Below are positions 50,633 through 60,465 of a stretch of 64,000 nucleotides of DNA, one piece after another (position 1 is the first letter of the stretch; the number at the start of each line of letters is the position of its first letter). This stretch comes from Microbacterium kyungheense (GTDB lineage Bacteria; Actinomycetota; Actinomycetes; Actinomycetales; Microbacteriaceae). Under the pieces are notes generated by a model that was not told the DNA's origin, did no database searches, and worked only from the letters and a program-made list of their open reading frames with translations. The stretch is from positions 216,013-280,012 of the forward strand of contig NZ_VFPE01000004.1 of assembly GCF_006783905.1 (NCBI RefSeq). The letters are read 5' to 3'. The position numbers and the translations under genes are program-made.

Positions 50633-51919
50633 TCAGTCGACGAGGTCGTGGCGGACGATCACGGCGTCGCGGGCGGGGCCCACGCCGATCACCGAGATGC
50701 GGGTGCCGCTCATCGCCTCGAGCGCGAGGACGTACTCCTGCGCCTGGACCGGGAGGTCGTCGAAGGTGCGGGCCCCCGAGATGTCATCCTTCCAGCCCGG
50801 GAAGTACTCGAAGATCGGCTTCGCGTGGTGGAAGTCGGACTGGTTCACCGGCACCTCTTCGAAACGGGTGCCGTCGACGTCGTAGGCGACGCACACCGGG
50901 ATCTCGTCGAGCCCCGTGAGGATGTCGAGCTTGGTGAGCACGAGGTCTGTGATGCCGTTGATGCGCGTGGCGTACCGGGTGATGGGCGCGTCGTACCAGC
51001 CCACGCGGCGCGGACGCCCGGTCGTGGTGCCGAACTCGAAGCCGCGCGAGCGGAGGAAGTCGCCACTCTCGTCGAACAGCTCGGTCGGGAACGGGCCCGA
51101 GCCGACGCGCGTCGTGTACGCCTTCACGATGCCCACGATGCGGTCCAGCCGGTTGGGTCCGACGCCTGAGCCGGTCGCCGCGCCGCCCGCCGTCGCCGAC
51201 GAGGACGTCACGAACGGGTAGGTGCCGTGGTCGACGTCGAGCATCGTCGCCTGGCCGCCTTCGAACACCACGACGTCGCCGGCGTCGAGCGCCTGGTTCA
51301 GCAGCAGCGCGGTGTCGTCGACCATGGGCCGCAGCCGGTCGGCGTACGACAGCAGGTCGTCGACGATCTCGTCGCACGTGATGGCGCGGCGGTTGAAGAC
51401 CTTGACCAGCAGGTGGTTCTTCTGGTCGAGGGCGCCCTCGACCTTCTGACGCAGGATGTTCTCGTCGAACAGGTCCTGCACGCGGATGCCGACGCGGTTG
51501 ATCTTGTCGGCGTACGCGGGACCGATGCCCCGGCCGGTCGTGCCGATCATGCGCTTGCCGAGGAACCGCTCGGTGACCTTGTCGAGCGTCCGGTGGTACT
51601 GCGTGATGATGTGCGCGTTGGCGCTCACCTTCAGACGCGACGTGTCGACACCGCGGGACTTCAGCGCCTCGAGCTCTGCGAAGAGCACCTCCAGGTCGAC
51701 GACGACGCCGTTGCCGATCACGGGGTTGACGCCCGGAGACAGGATGCCCGAGGGCAGCAGGTGCAGGGCGTACTTCTCGTCGCCGATCACGACCGTGTGA
51801 CCGGCGTTGTTGCCGCCGTTGAACTTGACCACCCAGTCGGTGCGCTCACCGAGGAGGTCGGTGGCCTTGCCCTTGCCCTCGTCCCCCCACTGGACTCCGA
51901 CGATCACGATGCCTGGCAT
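50633..51919 (-). CDS. purA: Adenylosuccinate synthetase
   Basis: Joins IMP and aspartate using GTP, the first committed step to AMP. 428 residues, the usual length. [20 protein letters not shown] is the GTP-binding loop; [40 protein letters not shown] and [24 protein letters not shown] blocks (here [20 protein letters not shown]) are all present. GGGGGAG precedes the ATG, and TAGGAT upstream is a likely -10. Confidence 0.98.
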   Translation of the reverse strand: MPGIVIVGVQWGDEGKGKATDLLGERTDWVVKFNGGNNAGHTVVIGDEKYALHLLPSGILSPGVNPVIGNGVVVDLEVLFAELEALKSRGVDTSRLKVSANAHIITQYHRTLDKVTERFLGKRMIGTTGRGIGPAYADKINRVGIRVQDLFDENILRQKVEGALDQKNHLLVKVFNRRAITCDEIVDDLLSYADRLRPMVDDTALLLNQALDAGDVVVFEGGQATMLDVDHGTYPFVTSSSATAGGAATGSGVGPNRLDRIVGIVKAYTTRVGSGPFPTELFDESGDFLRSRGFEFGTTTGRPRRVGWYDAPITRYATRINGITDLVLTKLDILTGLDEIPVCVAYDVDGTRFEEVPVNQSDFHHAKPIFEYFPGWKDDISGARTFDDLPVQAQEYVLALEAMSGTRISVIGVGPARDAVIVRHDLVD

Positions 51920-51984
51920 GGGCTACTCCCCCGTTTATTGGACGGTTACACCCCATCCTATCCAAGGGACCCGTGACCGGCCGA

Positions 51985-51996
51985 TATCGTGTGGCC
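51985..51996 (+). promoter_or_regulatory. Putative leaderless promoter of the first Pr6Pr gene
   Basis: TATCGT (51985-51990), six bases, then ATG at 51997; no Shine-Dalgarno. Confidence 0.4.
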
Positions 51997-52731
51997 ATGA
52001 CGCGTACGCCGGGGTGGGCACAGGGCTGGACGATCGCGCGGGCGGCCATGGCCGCACTGACGGTGGCGGCGATCGTCGCGCAACTCGTGAAGTCGGTCGG
52101 GACGTCGATCGAGCTCGGACGCGACGTCGCCACGACGGTCGCGAACTTCTTCAGCTTCTTCACGATCCTCTCCAACGCGGCGGCGGCCGTGGTGCTGCTG
52201 TGGGCTGCGGTGTGGTTCTGGACACGCGGCCGCCGCGCCGACGTCGAACCGGCCGGTCTCGCCGTCGCGCTGGCGTCCGTCAGCACGTACATGATCATCA
52301 CCGGCATCGTCTACAACACCCTGCTGCGGGGCATCGAGCTTCCCCAGGGCAGCGAGCCGGTGTGGTGGTCGAACGAGGTGCTGCACCTCGTGGGCCCGCT
52401 CTTCCTCCTCGCGGACGTGCTCTTCGCGCCGCTGCGCCGCGCGCTGTCGTGGCGATCGCTCTGGACGATCGTGGCGTTCCCGATCGTGTGGGTCGTGTAC
52501 ACGATGGTGCGCGGTCCGCTCGTGATCAACCCGGTCAGCGGCGACCCGTTCTGGTACCCGTATCCGTTCATGAACCCGAACAACCCGGGCGGGTGGCCGT
52601 CGGTCATCCTCTACGTCGTCGGCATCGCCATCGCCATCATCGCCGTCGGTTCCTTCGTCGTCTGGTGGGGTCGTCGCACCGCCGATCGAGCGGTTGTGGC
52701 ATCTGTCCCCCAAACGGCCGACACGTTGTAG
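51997..52731 (+). CDS. Pr6Pr family membrane protein, copy 1
   Basis: Protein of 244 residues with six membrane helices. Family segments: NFFSFFTILSNAAAAVVLLW, TGIVYNTLLRGIELP, NEVLHLVGPLFLLADVLFAP, FPIVWVVYTMVRGPL and FWYPYPFMNPNNPGGW. The related eukaryotic FAR-17a/AIG1 proteins include lipid hydrolases, but the bacterial family has no assigned role. Leaderless layout. A paralogue follows at 52879. Confidence 0.85.
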   Translation: MTRTPGWAQGWTIARAAMAALTVAAIVAQLVKSVGTSIELGRDVATTVANFFSFFTILSNAAAAVVLLWAAVWFWTRGRRADVEPAGLAVALASVSTYMIITGIVYNTLLRGIELPQGSEPVWWSNEVLHLVGPLFLLADVLFAPLRRALSWRSLWTIVAFPIVWVVYTMVRGPLVINPVSGDPFWYPYPFMNPNNPGGWPSVILYVVGIAIAIIAVGSFVVWWGRRTADRAVVASVPQTADTL

Positions 52732-52878
52732 ATCACACACAAGGTGCGGCATCCGACGCGCGCTTTCCGATCCGTCGCGTGCCAACTTTTCGCATCACCG
52801 CGTATTGCCGAGAGCACCCTCGACCTCGTGAACACCGACTCGCACTCCGCGGGTCGCCGCATATCTGGGGGTGGTGTC

Positions 52879-53613
52879 ATGTACTGGGCATGGTTTCGGA
52901 TCGCGGCCGCGATCGCCGGGTTCTCGGGAGTCGTCGCCGGCTTCATCGTGAACGTCGATCGCGCCGCACGGCAGGGCCAGGGGCTGGGCGACGTGCTCGC
53001 CAACTACTTCAGCCTCTTCACGATCGTGTCGACGCTCCTGAGCATCGGCACCCTGGTCGCGGCCGCGTCATGGACGATGCGGCACCCGGGTTCCACGCGC
53101 GAGCCGCTCGGCATCGCGCTCGCCATGGGAGCGGTCACCGGACCGGTGCTGCTGCTGGGGGTCGTCTACAACGCGCTGCTGCGCGACCTCCCCTCGCCCG
53201 TCGCGCTCGGCGACACGGCGGGCATCGCGATGCTCGACCAGTACGCGGTCGAGGTGCTGCATGTCGCGCTGCCGCTGTACTTCATCCTCGACCTGCTGCT
53301 GGCCCCGCGACGTCGCGGACTGCCGTGGTGGTCGCTCGCCGTGTTCGTCGGCTACCCGCTGGCCTGGACGGGCTACACGATGGTCCGCGGCGAGCGCGTC
53401 GCGAACCCCGACGGGACGACGCCGTGGTGGTACCCGTACCCCTTCCTCGACCCGCACGGTGCGGGCGGGTACAGCGCGGCATTCGTCTACATCGGCGCGA
53501 TCATGGCGGCGTTCCTGGCGATCGGCACGATGATCATCATCATCGGGCGCTACCGCGACCGCCGCGCGACCCGCCACGGCTCGCCGGCTGCCCGCGGCGC
53601 CCTGCCGGTCTGA
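52879..53613 (+). CDS. Pr6Pr family membrane protein, copy 2
   Basis: Protein of 244 residues, same length and topology as copy 1. Matching segments: NYFSLFTIVSTLLSIGTLVA, GVVYNALLRDLPSPV, VEVLHVALPLYFILDLLLAP, GYPLAWTGYTMVRGERVANP and WWYPYPFLDPHGAGGY. The ATG follows a weak GGGGGTGG. The 147 bases between the copies hold no other gene; the pair is a tandem duplication that has diverged substantially. Confidence 0.85.
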   Translation: MYWAWFRIAAAIAGFSGVVAGFIVNVDRAARQGQGLGDVLANYFSLFTIVSTLLSIGTLVAAASWTMRHPGSTREPLGIALAMGAVTGPVLLLGVVYNALLRDLPSPVALGDTAGIAMLDQYAVEVLHVALPLYFILDLLLAPRRRGLPWWSLAVFVGYPLAWTGYTMVRGERVANPDGTTPWWYPYPFLDPHGAGGYSAAFVYIGAIMAAFLAIGTMIIIIGRYRDRRATRHGSPAARGALPV

Positions 53614-53636
53614 GCAGTGCCGCCTTGAGCGACCGC

Positions 53637-53676
53637 GAGGGGACGGGATGCCGGTGGCTCGGCATCCCGTCCCCTC
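53637..53676. terminator. Bidirectional terminator with 16-bp perfect stem
   Basis: GAGGGGACGGGATGCC (53637-53652) pairs perfectly with 53661-53676 around an eight-base loop, followed by TCTGTCGT on the plus strand. It lies between the convergent Pr6Pr and surface-protein genes. Confidence 0.8.
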
Positions 53677-53694
53677 TCTGTCGTGCGGCTCAGC

Positions 53695-56600
53695 TCAGCT
53701 CAGCTGACGGCGGCGGCGGCGGGCGACCAGTATGAGCGCCACGCCCCCGGCCAGGACGGCGAACCCGGCCAACAGCGCGAGCACCGTCGCACGGCCGTCC
53801 AGGCCGGTTGCCGGCAACGGCGGGTTGAACGTGTTCGTGACGACGATGTCCATGGCGACCGTGCCGATGACCGCGACGGTGGTGGTGCCGGTCAGCGGGA
53901 CGCCGTCGATCGTGATCGTCGTCTGATCGGCGCCGCCCGTGTCGACCTCGGTGATCGAGCACTGCGCACCCGTGGGCAGGGTCGTCACGAGCGGACCGAT
54001 CGGACCGCCGACCTGGTACGTCGCGTCACGCAGCAGCAGACCCGGTGCGGGATGCGACGCGTCGATGAGCACGCACCGCACCGCGAAGCTGAACGAGCGG
54101 CCCGCGAAGTCGGCGGCCGCCCCGCCGTCGACGACCTTCCTCACGGTGATCGGCGGATCGCCGTACTGGTTGAACAGCGCCACCGACGTCTGATCCTCGG
54201 CGTCCACGTTCGGCAGCGGTTGAAGCTCGGCGACAGGTCCGGCGACCGGATCGCCGGTCGTGCCGCCCTCGGTGATCGTCACCGTCGTGGCAAGCGCATC
54301 CATGGTGTCGGTCTCGGTGATGGTGCATTCGGCGCCCTCGGGCAGCTCCGTCCACGTGAAGGTCTCGCCGTCGGCGATCGTCTGCGTCATGGGCTCGGCC
54401 GCAGTGACCTGCTGCTCGTCCCAGATGCAGGCGAGCTGCACCTCGAACGGACCGTACTCGACGGGATCGCCGTTGATGTCGATGGCGCCGCCGTTGTCGA
54501 CGGTCTTGGTCACAGACACCTGCGCGAGGTTGAACGTGTTCTGCACCGTCAACGACGGCTGCGGCTGATCGTCCACGCTCAGGATCGTCGGGTCGGTCTC
54601 GACCGTGAACGTGTAGCCCTCACCGTCGCCCGCGACCACGTTGCCGTCGGCGTCGAGGATCTCGGTCGAGTTCGCGCCGCCGGCATCCACCTCGATGAGA
54701 CGGCACTCCGCGCCGGTCGGCAGGTTCTCCCACAGCGCGGTGGGCGAATCGGCGCTCACGACGCGGATGCGGCCCTCGGGGATGTCGACGATCTCTCCGT
54801 CGCGCACACAGGTGAGGCTCAACTCGTAGGCGGAGGTGCCGAACTTCTCGGCGCCGTCGCCCGCGAACGTCTTGGTCACCTCGAGTGAGCCGGTGAGGTA
54901 CCAGTTCGTGGCGGTCACCGTGACGAGGCCGCCCTGTTCGGGGACCGTCCCGGTGCCGATGGAGGTGTCCTCGCCGTCGTTCGGGGTGATGACGACGGCG
55001 TCGGCGCCGTTGAGGTCGTCCTCCACCACCGTGCAGACCGAACCGGGAACGACCTGGTGGATCGACGTGGTGAAGCCGTTCTCGGCGTTCAGCTCCACCT
55101 GCGTGTCGAGCACGGTCTCGCCCGCGAACGTGCAGGTGACGGTGAAGGTGAACGTCTGGTCGAGGCCGAACTGGTCGGCGCCTGCACCCTCGAACTCCTT
55201 CACGAGCACCATGGCGGTCGCGTCATACAGGTTCGTGTAGGTCACGGTGTTCACCACCGCGGTGCTGTCGGGCTGCAGCTCGGGGATGACCACCGTGCGG
55301 GTGTCCTGATCGATGACCGGGGCGAGATCGCCCTCGGCGCCCGGCACATCCGCCTCGGTGATCGTGCTGTCGGCCTCACGGTCGTCCGTCTCGGTCACGG
55401 TGCACTCGGACCGTGCGGGAATCTCGGTGATCGTCTCGGTCTCTCCCGCATCCAGCGTGAAGGTCTCATCGACGACGGTCGCACCCTGGTACGTGCAGAC
55501 GACGTGGAACTCGAACTGCGTCGGAACGTTCGGGCTCTCGGACTCGACGAGCTTGCCGACCTGGAGCGAGGCCCACTCATACGTGTTCTCCACCTCGAAC
55601 CCGAACGTCTGGTCGGCATCCGTGACCGTGATCGACTCCGGCGATACCGTGGTGCCGGTCTGGCCCGCGTCGTCCTCCGCGACGGTGCAGATGGAGCCGA
55701 CCGGCACGTCGGGGATCACGACCGGATCCTCACCCGGGACGATCGTCACGACGCCGCCGTCCGCGAGCGGCACGTCGGCGCCCTGCCAGGTGCACGAAAC
55801 GGTGGCGGTGAACGACTCCGGCACCGGGAAGCCCTCGGGGGCGTCCACGGTCTTCTCGACCGAGATCAAGCCGTTCTCGAACACGTTGGTCACCGTCACG
55901 ACGACCGGTGTATCGCCCTCGCCGACCGTCACGGGGGTGGGGGTGATCACCGGCGTGCCCGTCGCGAAGCCCTGATCGGTCTCGGTCACGGTGCACTCGG
56001 CGCCCGTGGGCAGGCCTTGATAGAGCGCCGTGCCCGCACCCGTGATCGTGCGGGTCGCGCCGCCGGGGATCGTCACGTCGACCGTCTCGCCGTTGACCTC
56101 GCGCGTGCACGCCAGGCTCACGGTGTAGGTATCGGTGGTCGCCGGGTCGAGCGCGTTCGCCGGGGTGCCGTCGAGCTCCTTCTGCACCTCGAGCGCGCCG
56201 ACCGTGAAGGTGTTCGTGATGTCGGCCTCGACCGGCACCTCGGGGTCGTCGCCGACCGTCACGGTCACGCTGGGCGTCGAGTCGTTCGCGCCGCCCGTGT
56301 CGGGCTCGGTCACGGTGCACGACGCGCCGGTCGGCAGGTCATCGACCGTCCAGGTCAGGTCGTCGGGCGGCGTCAGCGTGTGCGTGTCCTGGAACACCGG
56401 GTCGGGGGTCGCGCCCTCGAGTGTGCAGGTCATCTCGACCGTGAACGGGGCGGTCGCCCACCCGCCGGGATCGACGATCGTCTTCACAACCGACACCGAG
56501 CCCACCGTGTAGACGTTCTCGAACGCGACGGTCGTCAGGGCGGTGGTTGTTCCGTCGGCGTACGGGAGGATCGTGAAGGATGCCTCGTCCACGGTCACCG

Positions 56601-59600
56601 GATCGGCATCGCCCTCGGTGAGGGTGATGTCGGTGCTCGCGGCACCACCGGAGTCCGTCTCGGTCACGGTGCACTCGGCGCCGGCGGGGATGCTGTCGAA
56701 CGTCTTCGACTCGCCGTCCGCGAGCGTGAAGGTGCGGTCGGCCTCGGGGATCGTCTCCTGCTCGAGGTAGATGCAGCTCGCGGTGAACGAGTAGGTCCGG
56801 TCGTAGACGATGTCGCCGCCGTCCTGATCCACTGCCCCGCCGTTGTCGACGGACTTCTCAACCGTGAAGCCGCCGGCGAAGTACTCGTTCGAGATCTGGA
56901 AGAGCGTGCTCGCGGTGTCGCCCGAGTACGGATCCCACACCCGCGGGTCCTCGCTGTAGTCGCGATCCGCGATCACCGACTCGGGATCGACGCTCCACTC
57001 GACGCCCGGCGTCACCGGGTCTTCGATGACCGAGCAGTCCGAGAACAGCGGCAGGTTCACCGGGCCGGTGGCGCTGTCGTAGACGAACACCGTGCCGTCG
57101 GCGGGCACCGACGGCCGGCTCGCGTCGGAGCCGTCGGCATGCAGCAGCGTGCTCTGCTCGTCGCCCGAGAAGCAGGTCACCAGCAGCGGATAGCTGTCGG
57201 GCAGGTCGATCGGCACCGCGAAGTCGGGCGCGGTGACCTCCTTCTGCATCTCGAGCTGACCGGTCGCGCCGGCGACGCCGACCTTCTGCGGCTCGACGAC
57301 GAGAGAGGCGCGCTCCGGCTGCGTCACGGTCGCAGCGGAGCGGGATGCCGTCGCGAACGAGTTCCACGCGACCGGCAGTCCGTCCGGCACGGCGGAGTTG
57401 GCCGGCAGGATGTACGGCGTCTGCGTGTCGTACGTCATCGTCAGCGTCTCGCCGGGCTCCAGGCCGGGCGCGGGGCCTTCACCGTCGCCCGCTCCGTACT
57501 GCAGGGCCAGCAGGATGCTGCGCGCCGCCTCCCGGTCGGCCTGCGTCGTCGATGCATCCACGAGCTGCCAGTCGAAGGGGCAGCTCGGATCGGGCGTCTC
57601 ACCCTCGGTCCAGACCTTGATCGCGTTGGTGTTGCAGGACTGGCTCAGCTGGACCTTCGAAAGGTAGATGCCGTAGCTGGCGCCGGCTTCACCGGAGGTG
57701 AGCTCGCCGAAGTTCGCCGTCAGATTGCCGATGAGCGTGACCGGGAACTGAGAGTCGCGGTCACCCTCGACGATGACGCCCTGATCGCCGACCGTCGGAA
57801 GGGTGTCGAGGGACGCGACGACACGCGCGCTGGTGTTCCCGGTGTTGGTGAAGTCCACGCGCCACGTCTCGAGACCGCCCGGACGCGTGATCGGGGTGCA
57901 GGGGTAGGAGTAGAACCCGTTGTTCGTCACCCCCGGCACACTCGGGTCGCATCCGGCGGCATCGCCGTCGACGTTGAGCACGCCGAGGTCGTCGTCTCCC
58001 GCGACGTTGGGGTCACCGGCCTCGGTGCCCTTCACGTACTTCTTGGAGGCGATGGTGGCGATCGCGAGCGGAGCGATCGACGTGTCGGCCGAGCAGTCGG
58101 GCACGCCGGGTGGAGTGTTCTCGACCGGCTTGGGCACGAGGTCGGTCGTGGTGCCCTCGCACGTCTCGAACAGGCGGTCCGAGCTCACCGTCACCTCGTT
58201 GGTGACGATCGTGTCGGGGGTCACGTCGCTGCGGAACTTCAGCGGGGCGTGCACGGTGAGGATGGATCCCGCATTGAAGACGAAGCCGTCCGGCGGAGTG
58301 ATCGTGAGCAGCCCTGTCGCCGGATCGAGGGATGCCGAGAAACCCGGGTCGCCCGTCTGGCCCCCGCTGCCGCTCAACTCGAAGGTGTAGGCGGGTGGAG
58401 TGGGCTCGACCAGCAGCGAGCCGTTCGCGTCGGTCGCCACCTGGTCGACGATCGTGAACCCGGTCATGTTCCACTGGCCGGTGTTGGTCGCGGTGATCAC
58501 GTACGGGATGGTCGCGGTCTGCCCGATGAGAGCCGCAGTGCCGCGGGTCTTGGTGACCTTCACCGAGTTGGGCCGGTGCAGCACGATGGTGGTGTCGGCG
58601 GCGGAGCCCGACTGTTCGAACGTCTGGGCGCCGAACTGGGCGGTGCTGTAGGACTGCACGTCGTCGCTGATCACGCCGAGGTCGGTCTCGCCCGGGTTCG
58701 GCTGCAGATCCGGCCGGGTCGTGCCGACCAGCACCGTCGGGTCGCTGCGCAGGTAGTCGCGGCGTTCTGTGGTCATCGAGAACGTCAGCTGCGGGTTGTA
58801 GGGACGCTCCCACTGCAGCACGTTCCCGTCGCCGTCGACCTCCTGCGCGCGGAAACGCACGCCGACCACCGTCTCCGCGGGGACGCCCGCGGGCAGCGTG
58901 AAGCTGTGGATGCCGCCGGCGGGCGCATCCTCCCACTCGCCGTCGACCCAGCAGGGCGAGGTGTCGGTGATCGGTGCGCCGTTGCACGTGGCCTCGAGCA
59001 CGCCTCCGTTGACGGTGTACTCGACGTCGCTGCCGGCGTCGTCATCGACCAGCACGTCCATCGCGACCTGGTTGACCGGCGCGGGGACGTTGATCTGCGC
59101 CCCGAGGTAGTCCATGGTGTTCCAGAACGTGGGCGTCGTGTCGGTCAGGCTGAAGAACGTCGTGCGGGCCGTGCCGTTGGGCCGGCCGCCGAGCTGGGTG
59201 ACGTAGCTGTTGGACTGGTCCTCGTAGACCGATTCAGGCGTGATCGACTTGGTCGTCGTGATCGCGTAGTTCGCGGCCACGATCACGAAGCTGTCGTTCG
59301 CGTCGTCGGCGCCGGTGCCGCACTGGTTGTCGGCGCACTCGACGAGGACGGGGCTCTCGAGCTGGACGTGCGTGTCGTTGACCAGAGACTCCCCTGCGGG
59401 GGTGACCGTGACGGGGCTCTCGTCCGACCGGAGCGTCTCGCGCAGCTGCCACGTGAGGGTCACCCCGCCCTGCGCCTGCGAGGGGATCACGGCGCTGCCG
59501 TCCGCAGAGCGGAAGGCGACCTCGATGCCGGTCGCCGCGATCAGGTCGTCCGGTCCGAGGGCCAGCGCCTCGTCGTACGTGTACGCGACCGGGCCGCCGC

Positions 59601-60465
59601 CCACGGTCAGCGTGACCGCCACCTCGTCGGTGGTGATGCCCTGGGGCACCTGGATCGCGTCGATGTCGTACAGGTTGAGCGAGTCGAACACGGTGTCGGG
59701 CAGGGCTTCGCCATCGGTCGGATCATCGATCACCATGCCGGTCACGCGGGCCGCCGAGAGGTTCGTCGCCACGATGGTCGCGCTGATCAGCGGGTAGTCG
59801 GCCGGATCGACGCCGAGGGTCGGGTCGGGCAGGCCGAGCGCATCCTGATCGAACGTCTTGGTGATGTCGGCGTTGATCGGCTGGTCGACGATGAGGATCG
59901 TGTCGTCGGCGACGTCCGTGCTGTCGACGCCCGTGGTGGTGTTGACGCCGTGCGCACTGGCGGTGTTGTCGACCAGGCCCGGTTCGTCCGTGTTGTAGGT
60001 GTAGGTGTGGAAGTTGCCGAGCACGTACTGCCCGGGGTTGCTGCGCAGGGTGTCGCGCACCTGGAAGTCGAGGTCGAACGGCCGGCGCTCGTACGAGTTG
60101 CCGATGCCGGCGCCCGCCACGCGTTCAGTGAGCACGACGCGCACCGACAGGGTGTCGGATGCCTGCTCGTCCGTCAGGGTGTATCCGCCGAACTGGCCGT
60201 CGCAGCCGCTCGCGCACGCCTGGGCGGTGATGTCGACCCAGTCGTCGGCGTCGTCGGAGTAGAGCGACACCTCGGTGATCACGGCGTCGGAGATGAGCGG
60301 ATCGGTCGCGGTCGTGATCGGGTCGATGCGCACGAGGTCCCACGCGTCGTACACCGAGGCCGCGGTGTCGGCCGGGTCTGCCGTCTCGGAGATGTCGGTG
60401 AGCGTCATCTGGCTGATGTTGAGCCCGTCCGTCGACCACAGCAGGGCGCGCGGTGCGGGTCTCAC
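53695..60465 (-). CDS. Giant LPATG surface protein, C-terminal part (after frameshift)
   Basis: About 2250 residues. The first 1070 are DUF11-like, cell-wall adhesin domains; ten repeats of DUF5979 type follow, each about 113 residues with the pattern VEKTVDNGG...TASC...LPTGAECTVTETDSGGA. It ends with the sortase signal LPATG (53803-53817), a hydrophobic helix (VLALLAGFAVLAGGVALILV) and RRRRR, so it is anchored to the wall. The open frame here begins at a GTG that is not a natural start: residues ALLWSTDGLNISQ continue directly from the upstream part (60450-62653). Acidic and low-Lys, typical of exported repeat adhesins. Confidence 0.85.
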   Translation of the reverse strand: MRPAPRALLWSTDGLNISQMTLTDISETADPADTAASVYDAWDLVRIDPITTATDPLISDAVITEVSLYSDDADDWVDITAQACASGCDGQFGGYTLTDEQASDTLSVRVVLTERVAGAGIGNSYERRPFDLDFQVRDTLRSNPGQYVLGNFHTYTYNTDEPGLVDNTASAHGVNTTTGVDSTDVADDTILIVDQPINADITKTFDQDALGLPDPTLGVDPADYPLISATIVATNLSAARVTGMVIDDPTDGEALPDTVFDSLNLYDIDAIQVPQGITTDEVAVTLTVGGGPVAYTYDEALALGPDDLIAATGIEVAFRSADGSAVIPSQAQGGVTLTWQLRETLRSDESPVTVTPAGESLVNDTHVQLESPVLVECADNQCGTGADDANDSFVIVAANYAITTTKSITPESVYEDQSNSYVTQLGGRPNGTARTTFFSLTDTTPTFWNTMDYLGAQINVPAPVNQVAMDVLVDDDAGSDVEYTVNGGVLEATCNGAPITDTSPCWVDGEWEDAPAGGIHSFTLPAGVPAETVVGVRFRAQEVDGDGNVLQWERPYNPQLTFSMTTERRDYLRSDPTVLVGTTRPDLQPNPGETDLGVISDDVQSYSTAQFGAQTFEQSGSAADTTIVLHRPNSVKVTKTRGTAALIGQTATIPYVITATNTGQWNMTGFTIVDQVATDANGSLLVEPTPPAYTFELSGSGGQTGDPGFSASLDPATGLLTITPPDGFVFNAGSILTVHAPLKFRSDVTPDTIVTNEVTVSSDRLFETCEGTTTDLVPKPVENTPPGVPDCSADTSIAPLAIATIASKKYVKGTEAGDPNVAGDDDLGVLNVDGDAAGCDPSVPGVTNNGFYSYPCTPITRPGGLETWRVDFTNTGNTSARVVASLDTLPTVGDQGVIVEGDRDSQFPVTLIGNLTANFGELTSGEAGASYGIYLSKVQLSQSCNTNAIKVWTEGETPDPSCPFDWQLVDASTTQADREAARSILLALQYGAGDGEGPAPGLEPGETLTMTYDTQTPYILPANSAVPDGLPVAWNSFATASRSAATVTQPERASLVVEPQKVGVAGATGQLEMQKEVTAPDFAVPIDLPDSYPLLVTCFSGDEQSTLLHADGSDASRPSVPADGTVFVYDSATGPVNLPLFSDCSVIEDPVTPGVEWSVDPESVIADRDYSEDPRVWDPYSGDTASTLFQISNEYFAGGFTVEKSVDNGGAVDQDGGDIVYDRTYSFTASCIYLEQETIPEADRTFTLADGESKTFDSIPAGAECTVTETDSGGAASTDITLTEGDADPVTVDEASFTILPYADGTTTALTTVAFENVYTVGSVSVVKTIVDPGGWATAPFTVEMTCTLEGATPDPVFQDTHTLTPPDDLTWTVDDLPTGASCTVTEPDTGGANDSTPSVTVTVGDDPEVPVEADITNTFTVGALEVQKELDGTPANALDPATTDTYTVSLACTREVNGETVDVTIPGGATRTITGAGTALYQGLPTGAECTVTETDQGFATGTPVITPTPVTVGEGDTPVVVTVTNVFENGLISVEKTVDAPEGFPVPESFTATVSCTWQGADVPLADGGVVTIVPGEDPVVIPDVPVGSICTVAEDDAGQTGTTVSPESITVTDADQTFGFEVENTYEWASLQVGKLVESESPNVPTQFEFHVVCTYQGATVVDETFTLDAGETETITEIPARSECTVTETDDREADSTITEADVPGAEGDLAPVIDQDTRTVVIPELQPDSTAVVNTVTYTNLYDATAMVLVKEFEGAGADQFGLDQTFTFTVTCTFAGETVLDTQVELNAENGFTTSIHQVVPGSVCTVVEDDLNGADAVVITPNDGEDTSIGTGTVPEQGGLVTVTATNWYLTGSLEVTKTFAGDGAEKFGTSAYELSLTCVRDGEIVDIPEGRIRVVSADSPTALWENLPTGAECRLIEVDAGGANSTEILDADGNVVAGDGEGYTFTVETDPTILSVDDQPQPSLTVQNTFNLAQVSVTKTVDNGGAIDINGDPVEYGPFEVQLACIWDEQQVTAAEPMTQTIADGETFTWTELPEGAECTITETDTMDALATTVTITEGGTTGDPVAGPVAELQPLPNVDAEDQTSVALFNQYGDPPITVRKVVDGGAAADFAGRSFSFAVRCVLIDASHPAPGLLLRDATYQVGGPIGPLVTTLPTGAQCSITEVDTGGADQTTITIDGVPLTGTTTVAVIGTVAMDIVVTNTFNPPLPATGLDGRATVLALLAGFAVLAGGVALILVARRRRRQLS
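53850..57262 (-). repeat. Ten tandem DUF5979-type repeats
   Basis: Coding repeats of about 340 bases. The starts read QLEMQKEVTAPD, FTVEKSVDNGG, VSVVKTIVDPG, LEVQKELDGTP, ISVEKTVDAPE, LQVGKLVESES, MVLVKEFEGAG, LEVTKTFAGDG, VSVTKTVDNGG and ITVRKVVDGGA. Each has two conserved Cys, about 45-60 residues apart, likely a disulfide pair in each Ig/SdrD-B-like module. The two VDNGG copies (second and eighth) are the most alike. Confidence 0.8.
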
